Part shown: piece after piece, positions 50,061 through 59,290 of the stretch
How positions within the stretch are numbered: the first letter of the stretch is position 1
How the letters are laid out: the number at the start of each line of letters is the position of its first letter
DNA from: Paraburkholderia oxyphila NBRC 105797
GTDB lineage: Bacteria > Pseudomonadota > Gammaproteobacteria > Burkholderiales > Burkholderiaceae
Reading direction: 5' to 3'
DNA: 64,000 nt
Assembly: GCF_000685075.1 (NCBI RefSeq)
Contig: NZ_BAYD01000011.1
Location: forward strand, 112,468 to 176,467
Program-made: the position numbers and the translations under genes
The notes under the pieces: model-generated
Database searches by the model: none
The model's input: the letters and a program-made list of their open reading frames with translations, nothing else
Told to the model about the DNA's origin: nothing

Positions 50061-51600
50061 ATCGACGCCCCCGCTGCTGGAGATGCGGGGTATCAGCAAG
50101 ACGTTTCCCGGCGTGCGCGCGCTCGACAAAGTGCGCCTCTCGGTCTGGCCCGGCGAGGTCCACTCGCTGATGGGCGAGAACGGCGCAGGCAAATCCACGC
50201 TCATGAAGATTCTCTCGGGCGCCTATCAGGCCGATCCCGGCGGCGAGATCCTGCTCGACGGCAAGACGGTCGTGATCGACGGCCCGCTCGCCGCGCGCGA
50301 GCTGGGCGTGGCGGTCATCTACCAGGAGCTGAGCCTCGCGCCGAATCTTTCCGTTGCCGAAAACATTTACGCCGGCCGTGAACTGCGCCGTGGCGGCGGC
50401 CGTTTCGGCACGGTCGACCGCGCCGCCATGGAGCGCGGCTGCGAAGACGTGCTCACGCGTCTGGGCGCCAGCTTTGGGCCCACGACGCTGGTAGGCTCGC
50501 TCTCGATCGCCGAGCGCCAGCTGGTGGAGATCGCACGCGCCGTGCATAGCGACGCCCGCATCATCGTGATGGACGAGCCCACCACGCCGCTCTCCTCGCG
50601 CGAGACAGAGCGCCTCTTCAAGCTCGTGCGCCAGCTGCGCGAGGACGGGCTCGCAATCATCTACATCAGCCACCGCATGGCCGAGATCTATGAGCTCTCC
50701 GACCGCGTCTCGGTTCTGCGCGACGGCAGCTATGTAGGCACGCTGATGCGCGACGAGCTCAGCGCGGAAAGCCTCGTGAGCATGATGGTGGGCCGCGATA
50801 TTTCGGGCTTCTACAAGAAGGAACACGCGCCCTACGACCCGGGCAAGGTGGTGCTCACCGTGCGCGACGTGGCCGACCACAACCGCGTGCGCGGCTGCAG
50901 CCTCGACCTGCATTCGGGCGAAGTGCTGGGCATCGCGGGCCTCGTGGGCGCGGGCCGCACCGAGCTTGCGCGCCTCATTTTCGGCGCGGAGCCGCGTGCG
51001 CGTGGCGATATCGCCATCGATGGCCGCACGCTCACCGTACACGGGCCGCGCGACGCCATCGAGGCGGGCCTCGTCTATCTGACCGAGGACCGCAAGCACC
51101 AGGGCCTCTTTCTCGACATGAGCGTGCGCGACAACATCAACGTGGCCGTGGCCGGACGTGACGCGCGCTTCGGCGTGCTCGACCTCGCGCGCGGCTCTTC
51201 GCGCGCGAAGGATTCCATCCGCGCGCTCTCGATTCGCGTGCCCAGCCCCCGCGTGAACGTGGGCGCGCTCTCGGGCGGCAATCAGCAGAAGGTGCTGCTC
51301 TCGCGCCTGCTGGAAACGAAGCCGCGCGTGCTGATCCTCGACGAGCCGACGCGCGGCGTGGACATCGGCGCGAAGTCGGAGATCTACCGCATCATCAACG
51401 ATCTCGCCAAAACCGGCGTGGGCATCATCGTGATTTCGAGCGAGCTGCCCGAGATCATCGGCGTGGCCGACCGCGTGCTCGTCATGCGCGAAGGCGTGTT
51501 CGCCGGAGAGCTGGGCGGCTACACCGGCAAGCCCATCACCCAGGAAGCCATCATCGAACTCGCCACCGGCTCGCAAGGCGCGCTGGACGAGGCCGCCTGA
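50047..51600 (+). CDS. Sugar ABC transporter ATP-binding protein (RbsA/XylG type, duplicated ATPase)
   Basis: 517 residues with two ATPase halves. Domain 1: Walker [10 protein letters not shown] (43-51), signature-like [16 protein letters not shown], Walker [14 protein letters not shown]. Domain 2: the degenerate P-loop [13 protein letters not shown], signature [16 protein letters not shown], Walker [13 protein letters not shown]. This duplicated form is universal in CUT2 monosaccharide importers (ribose, xylose, galactose, fructose). The start overlaps the regulator's end. The operon order regulator-ATPase-permease-binding protein is conserved here; the sugar is not identifiable. Confidence 0.95.
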   Translation: MSRSESTPPLLEMRGISKTFPGVRALDKVRLSVWPGEVHSLMGENGAGKSTLMKILSGAYQADPGGEILLDGKTVVIDGPLAARELGVAVIYQELSLAPNLSVAENIYAGRELRRGGGRFGTVDRAAMERGCEDVLTRLGASFGPTTLVGSLSIAERQLVEIARAVHSDARIIVMDEPTTPLSSRETERLFKLVRQLREDGLAIIYISHRMAEIYELSDRVSVLRDGSYVGTLMRDELSAESLVSMMVGRDISGFYKKEHAPYDPGKVVLTVRDVADHNRVRGCSLDLHSGEVLGIAGLVGAGRTELARLIFGAEPRARGDIAIDGRTLTVHGPRDAIEAGLVYLTEDRKHQGLFLDMSVRDNINVAVAGRDARFGVLDLARGSSRAKDSIRALSIRVPSPRVNVGALSGGNQQKVLLSRLLETKPRVLILDEPTRGVDIGAKSEIYRIINDLAKTGVGIIVISSELPEIIGVADRVLVMREGVFAGELGGYTGKPITQEAIIELATGSQGALDEAA

Positions 51601-51642
51601 TTCTGACGCACCCGACGAAGAGATATTGAGGAGCACGACATC

Positions 51643-52677
51643 ATGAAGCACATTCTCCCCCGCCATGGCGTTGCAGCGTCGCCCGCGCAAGCGGCCCAGG
51701 CCACTCGCAGCAGCGCTGTCGACGGTCACCGCGCACGCATGAAATCGCTCATGCGCACGGCAGGCATGCTGCCCGTGCTCGTGCTGCTGTGCATCGGCTT
51801 CGGTTTCCTGACCGACGGCTTCGCCACGCTGCAGAACCTCTCGATCGTCACGCAGCAGGCCTCGATCAACATCGTGCTCGCCGCCGGCATGACCTTCGTG
51901 ATTCTCACGGGCGGCATCGACCTCTCGGTGGGCTCGATACTCGCCGCCTCGGCGGTCGCGGCCATGCTCTGCTCGACCATCGCGGGCTGGGGCTGGCTCG
52001 GCATTCCCGCCGCGCTCGGCGTGGGCCTCGGCTTCGGCCTCATCAACGGCGCGCTGATCTCGGTCCTGCGCCTGCCCCCCTTCATCGTCACGCTGGGCTC
52101 GCTCACTGCCGTGCGCGGCATCGCTCGCCTGATGGGCCACGACACCACCATCTTCAACCCGCAACTGTCGTTCGCCTTCATCGGCAACGGCGCGGTGTTC
52201 GGCGTGCCCTGGCTCGTCATCATCGCGCTCGTGGTGGTGGCCGTCTCGTGGTTCGTGCTGCGCCGCACGGTGCTCGGCCTGCATATCTACTCGGTGGGCG
52301 GCAACCCCGAAGCGGCACGCCTCTCGGGCATCAAGGTCCGCGGCATCGAGCTGTTCGTCTACGCGGTCTCGGGCCTGCTCGCCGGCCTCGGCGCGGTGAT
52401 GTCGGCCGCCCGCCTCTACGCCGCCAACGGCCTGCAGCTCGGCCAGTCGTATGAACTCGACGCCATCGCCGCGGTGATCCTGGGCGGCACGAGCTTCGTG
52501 GGCGGCGTGGGCTCGATCGTCGGCACGCTGATCGGCGCGCTCATCATCGCGGTGCTCTCGAACGGCCTCGTGCTGCTCGGCGTCTCGGACATCTGGCAAT
52601 ACATCATCAAGGGCCTCGTGATCGTCGGCGCCGTGGCGCTCGACCGCTATCGCCAGCGCGGCTCGGCCCGTACCTGA
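51643..52677 (+). CDS. Sugar ABC transporter permease (RbsC type)
   Basis: 344 residues, the single permease type that homodimerises in CUT2 importers. About 45 polar N-terminal residues precede roughly ten helices. The typical motifs are INIVLAAGMTFVILTGGIDL SVGSILA (split), PPFIVTLGSLTAVRGIARLM and EAARLSGIKVRGIELFVYAV, the last being the coupling loop with the ATPase. AGGAG lies about 10 nt upstream of the start. It is 42 bases downstream of the ATPase gene. Intact. Confidence 0.95.
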   Translation: MKHILPRHGVAASPAQAAQATRSSAVDGHRARMKSLMRTAGMLPVLVLLCIGFGFLTDGFATLQNLSIVTQQASINIVLAAGMTFVILTGGIDLSVGSILAASAVAAMLCSTIAGWGWLGIPAALGVGLGFGLINGALISVLRLPPFIVTLGSLTAVRGIARLMGHDTTIFNPQLSFAFIGNGAVFGVPWLVIIALVVVAVSWFVLRRTVLGLHIYSVGGNPEAARLSGIKVRGIELFVYAVSGLLAGLGAVMSAARLYAANGLQLGQSYELDAIAAVILGGTSFVGGVGSIVGTLIGALIIAVLSNGLVLLGVSDIWQYIIKGLVIVGAVALDRYRQRGSART

Positions 52678-52795
52678 TACCGCTCACGGGCCCGCGCCCG
52701 GCACCAGAAACTTCCTGCCTGAAAGCGGGCGCAGACGGTCCTCCTGCACCCGCACTGCACGACACACACAACTGGACCCCTCTGGAGACATACTC

Positions 52796-53749
52796 ATGTT
52801 CAAGAAAAAGGCTGCATTCGCGGTTCGCGCCGCTGCCGCGCTCACACTCGGCTTCGCCCTGCAAGGCGCGCACGCCGCCGACAAGCAACTGAAGTCGATC
52901 GGCATCACCGTGGGCTCACTCGGCAATCCTTACTTCGTGACCATCGTGCAGGGCGCTGAGGCAAAGGCCAAGCAGCTCAACCCGAACGCGAAAGTCACGG
53001 CCGTGTCCGCCGACTACGACCTGAACAAGCAGTTCACGCAGATCGACAACTTCATCTCGGCCCACGTCGACATGATCCTGCTGAACGCCTCCGACCCCAA
53101 GGCGATCGAGCCGGCCGTGCGCAAGGCCCGCGCCGCGGGCATCGTGGTGGTGGCCGTGGACGTGGCGGCCGCGGGCGCCAACGCCACCGTGCAGACCGAC
53201 AACGTTAAGGCCGGCCAGATCTCGTGCGAGTACCTCTCGAAGAAGATCAACGGCAAGGGTAATGTGATCATCGAGAACGGCCCGCAGGTCTCGGCCGTGA
53301 TCGACCGCGTGAACGGCTGCAAGCAGGTGCTCGCGAAGTCGCCCGGCATCAAGATCCTCTCCGACGACCAGGACGGCAAAGGCTCGCGCGAAGGCGGCAT
53401 GAACGCGATGCAGGGCTATCTGACGCGCTTCCCGCAAGTTGCCGGCGTGTTCACGATCAACGACCCGCAGGCCGTGGGCAGCGACCTGGCCGCGAAGCAG
53501 CTGCATCGCAGCAACATCGTGATCACCTCGGTGGACGGCGCGCCCGATATCGAAACGGCGCTGAAGAGCGACACGATGGTCCAGGCTTCGGCGAGCCAGG
53601 ATCCGTGGAAGATGGCACAGACGGCCGTGCAAGTGGGCTACGACATCATGAATGGCAAGAATCCCGCCAATCCGATGATCGAGATGACGCCCCAGCTCAT
53701 CACGCGTGACAACGTCGGCGGCTACAAGGGTTGGTCGTCGCCGCACTGA
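52796..53749 (+). CDS. Sugar ABC transporter periplasmic binding protein (RbsB type)
   Basis: 317 residues. The signal peptide ends in GAHA followed by ADKQLK. The periplasmic-binding fold is clear: IGITVGSLGNPYFVTIVQGA, DMILLNASDPKAIEPAVRKA, VVVAVDVAAAGANATVQTDN, GVFTINDPQAVGSDLAAKQL and IVITSVDGAPDIETALKS. It captures a monosaccharide and delivers it to the permease. A 118-bp gap from the permease and a strong terminator after the gene suggest that it may be expressed at a higher level than the rest of the operon. Sugar not assignable. Confidence 0.94.
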   Translation: MFKKKAAFAVRAAAALTLGFALQGAHAADKQLKSIGITVGSLGNPYFVTIVQGAEAKAKQLNPNAKVTAVSADYDLNKQFTQIDNFISAHVDMILLNASDPKAIEPAVRKARAAGIVVVAVDVAAAGANATVQTDNVKAGQISCEYLSKKINGKGNVIIENGPQVSAVIDRVNGCKQVLAKSPGIKILSDDQDGKGSREGGMNAMQGYLTRFPQVAGVFTINDPQAVGSDLAAKQLHRSNIVITSVDGAPDIETALKSDTMVQASASQDPWKMAQTAVQVGYDIMNGKNPANPMIEMTPQLITRDNVGGYKGWSSPH

Positions 53750-53783
53750 GCGGCTTTAACTCCCCCGGCTACTCATGTTTGAG

Positions 53784-53815
53784 GCGGGCGGCTGCGACAG
53801 CCGCCCGCTTTTTTT
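53784..53815 (+). terminator. Strong intrinsic terminator of the sugar ABC operon
   Basis: GCGGGCGGCTG (53784-53794) pairs fully with CAGCCGCCCGC (53798-53808) around a CGA loop, followed by seven T (53809-53815). The T run overlaps the stop codon of the convergent sulfonate-type gene. Confidence 0.95.
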
Positions 53816-54788
53816 AAGCCAGCACCGCATCCTTCGTCACGACCTTGCGCGGAATGATCTTGAGGTCGTAGAACGTATCGGCGATCTTCTGCTGGTCCGC
53901 GAGCACGGCCGCGTCGATAGGCCGGTATTCGTGCGCATAGTGCTTGAGCCCGGTCTCGATAATCGCGGCGTCCAGACCTTGAATGGGCGCGAGTTGCGCG
54001 GCCGCGGCCGCCGTGTTCTGGCGCACCCATTGTCCCGTCTTGCCGAGCTCGTCGAGTGCAATCGCGATCACCTCGCCGCGCTTTTGCGCGAACTCGCGCT
54101 GGCTCAGGAAGAACTGGTGATGGCTCGCGACGCCGCTGGCATCCGCGACGAGGCGCGCGCCATCCTGCGCCTGAACGGCGGCCAGAAACGGATCCCAGAT
54201 CGCCCATGCGTCGATGGCGCTGCTTTGCAGCGCCGCGCGAGCGTCGGCGGGCGCGAGCCAGACGGTCTGCACGTCGTGCATGCCAAGGCCGTGCTGCTGC
54301 AGCAGCGCGACGAGGAACCAGTGCACGTCCGAGCCGCGGTTCAGGCCGATTTTCTTGCCCTTCAAGTCGGCCACCGACCGGATCGGCGACTGCTTCGCGA
54401 CGACCACGCCTTCCGCATGCGGCGTGGGCAGCTCATAGGCGCTATAGACGAAATCCGCACCCGCTGCCTGCGCGAACACCGGCGGCGCTTCGCCCACATA
54501 GCCGAAGTCGATCGCGCCCACATTCAAGCCCTCGAGCAGCTGCGGCCCGGCAGGAAACTCGTTCCACGTCACCTTGATGCCTTGTGGCGCGAGGCGCTTC
54601 TCGAGCGCGCCGTTGGCCTTGAGCAGCACGAGCGTGCTCGCGGCCTTCTGGTAGCCAATGCGGAACTGGTCGGGCTGAAATTTCGCCCAGGCGGGCAGCG
54701 CCGCGCCGGCCAGCGCGGCGCCTAGCGCGACAAGCACGGCGCGGCGGCGCTCGCGGTGGTTCGATGGGGTCGTCTTTTCGCGGGTCAT
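53814..54788 (-). CDS. Aliphatic sulfonate-type ABC transporter binding protein (SsuA-like)
   Basis: 324 residues from MTREKTTPSNHRERRRAVLV; the longer frame upstream is not a signal peptide. The leader ends ALPAWA. The mature protein has FRIGYQKAASTLVLLKANGA, WNEFPAGPQLLEGLNVGAID FGYVGEAPP (split), VADLKGKKIGLNRGSDVHWF and AIDAWAIWDPFLAAVQAQDG, as in SsuA. It binds alkanesulfonates in the periplasm. No permease, ATPase or monooxygenase gene adjoins it, so it is an orphan that must dock to a transporter elsewhere. Confidence 0.88.
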   Translation of the reverse strand: MTREKTTPSNHRERRRAVLVALGAALAGAALPAWAKFQPDQFRIGYQKAASTLVLLKANGALEKRLAPQGIKVTWNEFPAGPQLLEGLNVGAIDFGYVGEAPPVFAQAAGADFVYSAYELPTPHAEGVVVAKQSPIRSVADLKGKKIGLNRGSDVHWFLVALLQQHGLGMHDVQTVWLAPADARAALQSSAIDAWAIWDPFLAAVQAQDGARLVADASGVASHHQFFLSQREFAQKRGEVIAIALDELGKTGQWVRQNTAAAAAQLAPIQGLDAAIIETGLKHYAHEYRPIDAAVLADQQKIADTFYDLKIIPRKVVTKDAVLA

Positions 54789-54939
54789 GGTGGATGCGTA
54801 GCGTGAAGTTTTCGCGCGCGATGGAAAAAAGTGCGCTGCGTGCATGCAAAAAATGCTACCTGTCACGCCGTGCGAGCAGAAGTAACGAATCGCGCTAAGC
54901 AAATCACGCCGCTGGGATAGCGTTTCCGGCGCTCGTGCG

Positions 54940-56661
54940 TCAGTGCCCCGGCATCACCGCCGGATCGGCGGACACCTCGCTGCCGGCGCCGCTGTACCAG
55001 CGGCTGAAGACGTCGGACGGCATCGGCTTCGCGTAAAGGAAGCCCTGAATGTAGTGCGTGCCGCGTGCGCGCAGATAATCGAACTGCGCCTGCGAGGCCA
55101 CGCCCTCGGCCACGAGGCGCGCGCCCAGGCTGTGCGCAAGGCCAATGATTGCATCGAGCACGACGGCGCTGCGCCCTTCGGCATCGATCGTCAGCACGAA
55201 ACCCCGGTCGATCTTCAGGATGTCGAAGGGAAATTTCTCGAGATACGAGAGCGCGCAGAAACCCGTGCCGAAATCGTCGATCGCCACCTGCACGCCCTCG
55301 GCGCGCAATGCCTCCAGATTGCGCCGCGCCTGCTCGGTGTTGCGCATGATCGAGCGCTCGGTGATCTCCAGCACCGTCTGGATCCGGCGTCCCGCGATCG
55401 TCCCCAGGAAGCGCCGCACGTCGGGGAGCAGATCCGCGCCCGAGAGATGCTCCGGCGCAAAGTTGATGCCCAGGTGAAAGCCCGGCCGCGTGCCCCACAA
55501 CATCACGTCGCGCGCGATCAGCTTCAGCAGATGCTGCGTGAGCGGCACGATCACCCCGTCCTCTTCGGCGCCGGGAATGAACTCGTCGGGACGCACCGCG
55601 CCAATGCCCGGCCGGACCCAGCGCAGCAGCGCCTCCGCCCCTTCGCAGCGCCCCGACTCGACGCCAAAGAGCGGTTGATACTCAACATGGAATTCACCCG
55701 CGCGGATCGCGCGCAGAAGTTGCTCGCGGCGCGACTGGCGGTTGCGCTGCGCGCGGTGCACGAGCCACGCGAGCAGCCCCGAGAACGCCACCACCCACGG
55801 CATGTAGCGCAGCAGCAGCGCGCCCCATTCCCTGTTCAGGTACGCGGGCTCGCCGTAGAGGCGCAGGTCGATCACGCTGCTGGCGAACAGCTTGCGCGTG
55901 TCGGCGACAAGCGGGCTGGAGGCCGCCGCCGTATCGGCGCTCGGCTCGCGCAGCGAGGTGCCGGTGCCCACGCGCAGCTCAGCCTGGCGATAGGCGGAAA
56001 GCGGCGCGGCCGCGTGCAGCAGGTCGAGCAGATATTGCGAGTCGACCACGGCGACGACGGCGCGCGCACCGGGCGCCCGCACCCCCACCAGCAGCGCCGG
56101 GCGATCGGTCACCATCGGCGTGCGCGGCACGATCGCGAGCCAGTCGCCGCGCGGCATGCGTCCATCGCCGGTCATGAAGACGTGCGCCGCGATCGACTGC
56201 TGGCCGAGCGCCGAGGAGCAGGAGAGACGGTCGCCGTCGACGATATTGAGCGTGCGGATATAGGGTTCCGTGGCCGTAGCGAGCGTGAGCACGGCCGCCA
56301 ACTTCGAGCACGGCTCGGCCGCGCGCGGCACGACGCCCTGTGCCACATTGCGTGCGCGCGCGGCAATCGCCACTACCTGATCGACGACGAAGTTCGAGGC
56401 CAGCTCGGCCTCGCTGCGTACGAGGCGCACCGCTTCGTAACGCGTGAACGCCACGCACAGCAGCACCGGCAGCGCCGCTGCGAGCACCATCACCCCCACC
56501 TGCGAGGCGCGCACCCAAATGCGCCTCGCGCGGGACTGCGCGCTGGGCTGCAATTTCGGCGACGCCCTGGAATCGAACTCCGGCAAATGCGCCTCCCTGC
56601 CACCAGGCGGCGGCGTCCGGCGACACCCTTGGAAAGCATGCGCCGCGAACGCGGCGAACAC
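54940..56661 (-). CDS. CSS-motif membrane EAL c-di-GMP phosphodiesterase
   Basis: 573 residues. Two membrane helices (about 55-75 and 285-305) bracket a periplasmic CSS-motif domain with AEPCSKLAAVL and DRLSCSSALGQQ, cysteines thought to sense periplasmic redox state. The EAL domain (about 315-560) has EALLRW, NFAPEHL, EITERSIM, the DDFGTG motif and KIDRGFV, all the metal- and substrate-binding residues, so hydrolysis of c-di-GMP is likely. Loop 6 reads DDFGTGFCAL in place of the common DDFGTGYSSL. The first residues to about 45 are unlike the family and the true start may be downstream. Confidence 0.87.
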   Translation of the reverse strand: MFAAFAAHAFQGCRRTPPPGGREAHLPEFDSRASPKLQPSAQSRARRIWVRASQVGVMVLAAALPVLLCVAFTRYEAVRLVRSEAELASNFVVDQVVAIAARARNVAQGVVPRAAEPCSKLAAVLTLATATEPYIRTLNIVDGDRLSCSSALGQQSIAAHVFMTGDGRMPRGDWLAIVPRTPMVTDRPALLVGVRAPGARAVVAVVDSQYLLDLLHAAAPLSAYRQAELRVGTGTSLREPSADTAAASSPLVADTRKLFASSVIDLRLYGEPAYLNREWGALLLRYMPWVVAFSGLLAWLVHRAQRNRQSRREQLLRAIRAGEFHVEYQPLFGVESGRCEGAEALLRWVRPGIGAVRPDEFIPGAEEDGVIVPLTQHLLKLIARDVMLWGTRPGFHLGINFAPEHLSGADLLPDVRRFLGTIAGRRIQTVLEITERSIMRNTEQARRNLEALRAEGVQVAIDDFGTGFCALSYLEKFPFDILKIDRGFVLTIDAEGRSAVVLDAIIGLAHSLGARLVAEGVASQAQFDYLRARGTHYIQGFLYAKPMPSDVFSRWYSGAGSEVSADPAVMPGH

Positions 56662-56787
56662 GGCAAACGGCGCTGGGCCACCGGCGCACGAAAAGTATCG
56701 GCCTGCGGGAACGTTACACCAAGGGCCAGAATGAAGAGCTGACCGTGCCGTGCACGGACGCCGCCCGCTCGCCTGGAGCGGCGCGAC

Positions 56788-58863
56788 TCAGGCGCACTCG
56801 ATGCGGTTGCGCCCGTCTTTCTTCGCGCGATAAAGCGCGACGTCGCTGCGCGAGAGCGCGGCTTCGGCGCTCGGATCGCCAGCGTGCATCTGCGTGACGC
56901 CGATGCTGACCGTGAGCGCCACCGTGCCGGCCCCGCACTCGAGCGGCTCGCGGGCGATGCGGTCCTGGATGCGCCGCGCGATCGCGCACGCGCCATCGAG
57001 ATCGGCGCCGTCCAGCAAGACCGCGAACTCCTCGCCGCCGATGCGGCCGGCCACGTCGCCCGCGCGCACATGCGTGCGCAGGACCCTGGCGAAATGGCGC
57101 AAGGCTTCGTCGCCTACTGCGTGACCGAAGCGGTCGTTGATCGACTTGAAATGATCGAGGTCGCACATGAGCACGGCCACGCTCGCCCTGCCCGCGCGGC
57201 GCAACAGCGCGTGCCGCGCGTCGAGCCGCGCCATGAAGTGGCGCCGGTTCGAGAGGCCCGTGAGGCCGTCGGTCGTGGCGAATTCGTGCAGCTCGGCCTC
57301 GATGCGCTTGCGCTCCGTGACATCGGTGATGAAGCCGTGCCAGACGATGGTGCCGTCGGCATGGCGCTGCGGCTTCGCATCGCCCTGCCGCCAGCGCAGC
57401 CCCTGGCGCGGCAGGCACACGCGGTATTCGAGGTGCCACGGCGAGAGCGTGGCCGCCGAGGCCGCGAACGAGGCGCGCCAGGCGTCGAGATCGTCGGCGT
57501 GGATGAGCGCCTCGATCGCGCGCGTGTGCGCCGCGACGTGCACCGGCGCGAGCTCGTAGATCTCCGCAATGCCCGCGCTCGCGTAAGGTATGCACATGTG
57601 GCCGTCCGGCGTGCGGCGGCACTGAAACACGAGGCCCGGCACCTCGTTCGTGAGATTGGTGACGAGGCTGGCCGACTCGCGCAGGCGCTCGGCCATCTCG
57701 TGCATCGACGTCACATCGGTCGTGGTGCCGATCATGCGCAGCGCCTGGCCCTCCCCGTCGCGCGCGGTGACCTTGCCGCGGCTGCAGATCCATTTGTAGC
57801 TGCCGTCCTTGCAGCGGATGCGGTGCTCCACTTCGTACTGGTCGGTGCGGCCTTCGAAGTGGGCCTGCATCGTCGCCTTCACGTAGTCGACATCGTCGGG
57901 ATGCAGGCGCCGGTAGCTGTCTTCGATGCGGTTGGTCACCTCGTCGTCGGCATAGCCGAGCATCGCCTTCCAGCCCGTGGAATAGCGGATCTCCCCGCTG
58001 GCCACATCGCGGTCCCAGATGCCCGTGCCGCTGCCCGCGATGGCGAGCGCGAGGAGATGCTCGCGGGCGCGCAGCGCTTCGATCTCTCCATGCAGCCCGG
58101 CTTCGGCGGCAGGCGCTGCGGCGCTCGCGCCATGGGCGGCTGCGTGCGCGCCCTGCGCTTCGATGATCGTTTCCTGCGCCGCCAGTGCCGCGATCACGCG
58201 CGTGAAGTCGTCGAGGCTCGCACGATCCGTGAGTGAAAGCTCGCGCGGCGCATGGTCGAGCAGGCACAGACTGCCCAAGTGATCGCCATGCGCCCCGCGC
58301 AGCGGCCAGGCGGCGACGAAGCGCAACGGCAGCGCGCTCGCCCGGGACAGGCACGCCTGCCATGCGGGGTCCGTCCCGAGATCGCTGATGATCAACGGCT
58401 CACCCGCGTTGGCGATGTCGTGGGGCGCCAGCGTGCCGTTCGTGCCGATCGTCCGCTGTGCGCGCCGGATTTCGAACAGTGCCTCGCGCAGCGGCGCCGC
58501 AACGCTCGATGTGGCGACGCCCGTCCCCTCCGCGCCGACGCCCGTCCCCTCCGCGCCGACGCCCGCCCCCTCCGCGCCGGCGCCGGGCCATCCCGGTGCG
58601 CCCGCCGCCGCATCGCCGGGCAGCACACATGCAGCCGCCACGCCGAAATGCCCGGCGACGAGGCGCATCAACGCATCCAGCAGGGAATCGAGACCGCTCA
58701 CGGCGCACGCCCCGGCGGCTGGCTCGGCGAGCGCGTGGTCGTTGCCGGGCGCGTCACAGGCTGGCGCTGTGGGCGGGACGATCGCGGGTTCGTCGGCAGG
58801 CTGGGGAACGGGCATGGCGCGCGCGGTGACAAGGAAGTCGAGCGCCCAGTATACAGTGCGCAT
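56788..58863 (-). CDS. GAF/PAS-linked diguanylate cyclase (GGDEF)
   Basis: 691 residues (675 if the in-frame ATG at 58815 is used). After a low-complexity N-terminus with a 7-residue tandem repeat comes a GAF-like domain (about 130-235), a PAS/PAC unit (about 275-395, GIWDRDVASGEIRYSTGWKA), a second PAS (about 405-520) and the GGDEF domain (about 525-691). The active site is GRIGGEEFAVLL, and the RAGD five residues before it is an intact inhibitory I-site, so c-di-GMP synthesis with product feedback is expected. No membrane helix. It is encoded next to an EAL protein on the same strand. Confidence 0.92.
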   Translation of the reverse strand: MRTVYWALDFLVTARAMPVPQPADEPAIVPPTAPACDAPGNDHALAEPAAGACAVSGLDSLLDALMRLVAGHFGVAAACVLPGDAAAGAPGWPGAGAEGAGVGAEGTGVGAEGTGVATSSVAAPLREALFEIRRAQRTIGTNGTLAPHDIANAGEPLIISDLGTDPAWQACLSRASALPLRFVAAWPLRGAHGDHLGSLCLLDHAPRELSLTDRASLDDFTRVIAALAAQETIIEAQGAHAAAHGASAAAPAAEAGLHGEIEALRAREHLLALAIAGSGTGIWDRDVASGEIRYSTGWKAMLGYADDEVTNRIEDSYRRLHPDDVDYVKATMQAHFEGRTDQYEVEHRIRCKDGSYKWICSRGKVTARDGEGQALRMIGTTTDVTSMHEMAERLRESASLVTNLTNEVPGLVFQCRRTPDGHMCIPYASAGIAEIYELAPVHVAAHTRAIEALIHADDLDAWRASFAASAATLSPWHLEYRVCLPRQGLRWRQGDAKPQRHADGTIVWHGFITDVTERKRIEAELHEFATTDGLTGLSNRRHFMARLDARHALLRRAGRASVAVLMCDLDHFKSINDRFGHAVGDEALRHFARVLRTHVRAGDVAGRIGGEEFAVLLDGADLDGACAIARRIQDRIAREPLECGAGTVALTVSIGVTQMHAGDPSAEAALSRSDVALYRAKKDGRNRIECA
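58516..58578. repeat. Three tandem 21-bp units within the diguanylate cyclase gene
   Basis: Units at 58516-58536, 58537-58557 and 58558-58578 are near identical (GACGCCCG[T/C]CCCC-type) and encode a repeated Gly-Val-Gly-Ala-Glu-Gly-Thr heptad. The copy number could change by slippage in steps of seven residues without breaking the frame. Confidence 0.85.
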
Positions 58864-59290
58864 TTTTCACCCGGCCGGCGCGCGGCGGATCGAGCCGGGC
58901 TGAGCGCCAGCATTCGTTGCAGACGCATCAGAACGCGCTGCGTCGACGGCGGAGCCTGACGGCGTCCAAAGCCGCGCAATGCCTGTCACGAGTCTTCCGG
59001 GCGATCGCTGTCCACGCTTGCGCGACCCGCGGTTTCCCCCCCTTCAAATCGGCCTGATCCTTCATCAAATAGTCATGCCGCGAAGCGCTGGAAAAGCACG
59101 CGATGAGCGGTAAAAAACGCAGTCAAAAAGCAGTCCTGAACCCGACGCCAGCCTTTCCGTTCGCTACCGGACAAACCCTCCCCCCCACTCTGCGCGCCGT
59201 GTGACTACACTATTTTTGACGGCGTCCGCTTGCATCACAAATGCATCCCGGTCTGCGCCCGTCAGCACGATTGCCACTGGGAGGTGTGCT
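58864..59290. other. Intergenic region, diguanylate cyclase / HtrA-like gene
   Basis: 427 bases between two divergent genes. It should contain both promoters. The only clear element is the GGGAGG ribosome-binding site at about 59279-59284 before the GTG start of the protease. No gene, repeat or palindrome stands out. Confidence 0.35.

Noticed and set aside
49858..52599. 913-codon minus-strand open frame opposite the ROK/ABC genes
   Set aside because: Composed of Asp/His/Arg/Ala repeats typical of an antisense shadow; the plus-strand genes are unmistakable.
58516..58578. Tandem repeats considered as a CRISPR array
   Set aside because: Units are contiguous, 21 bp, without spacers, and in frame within a coding region.
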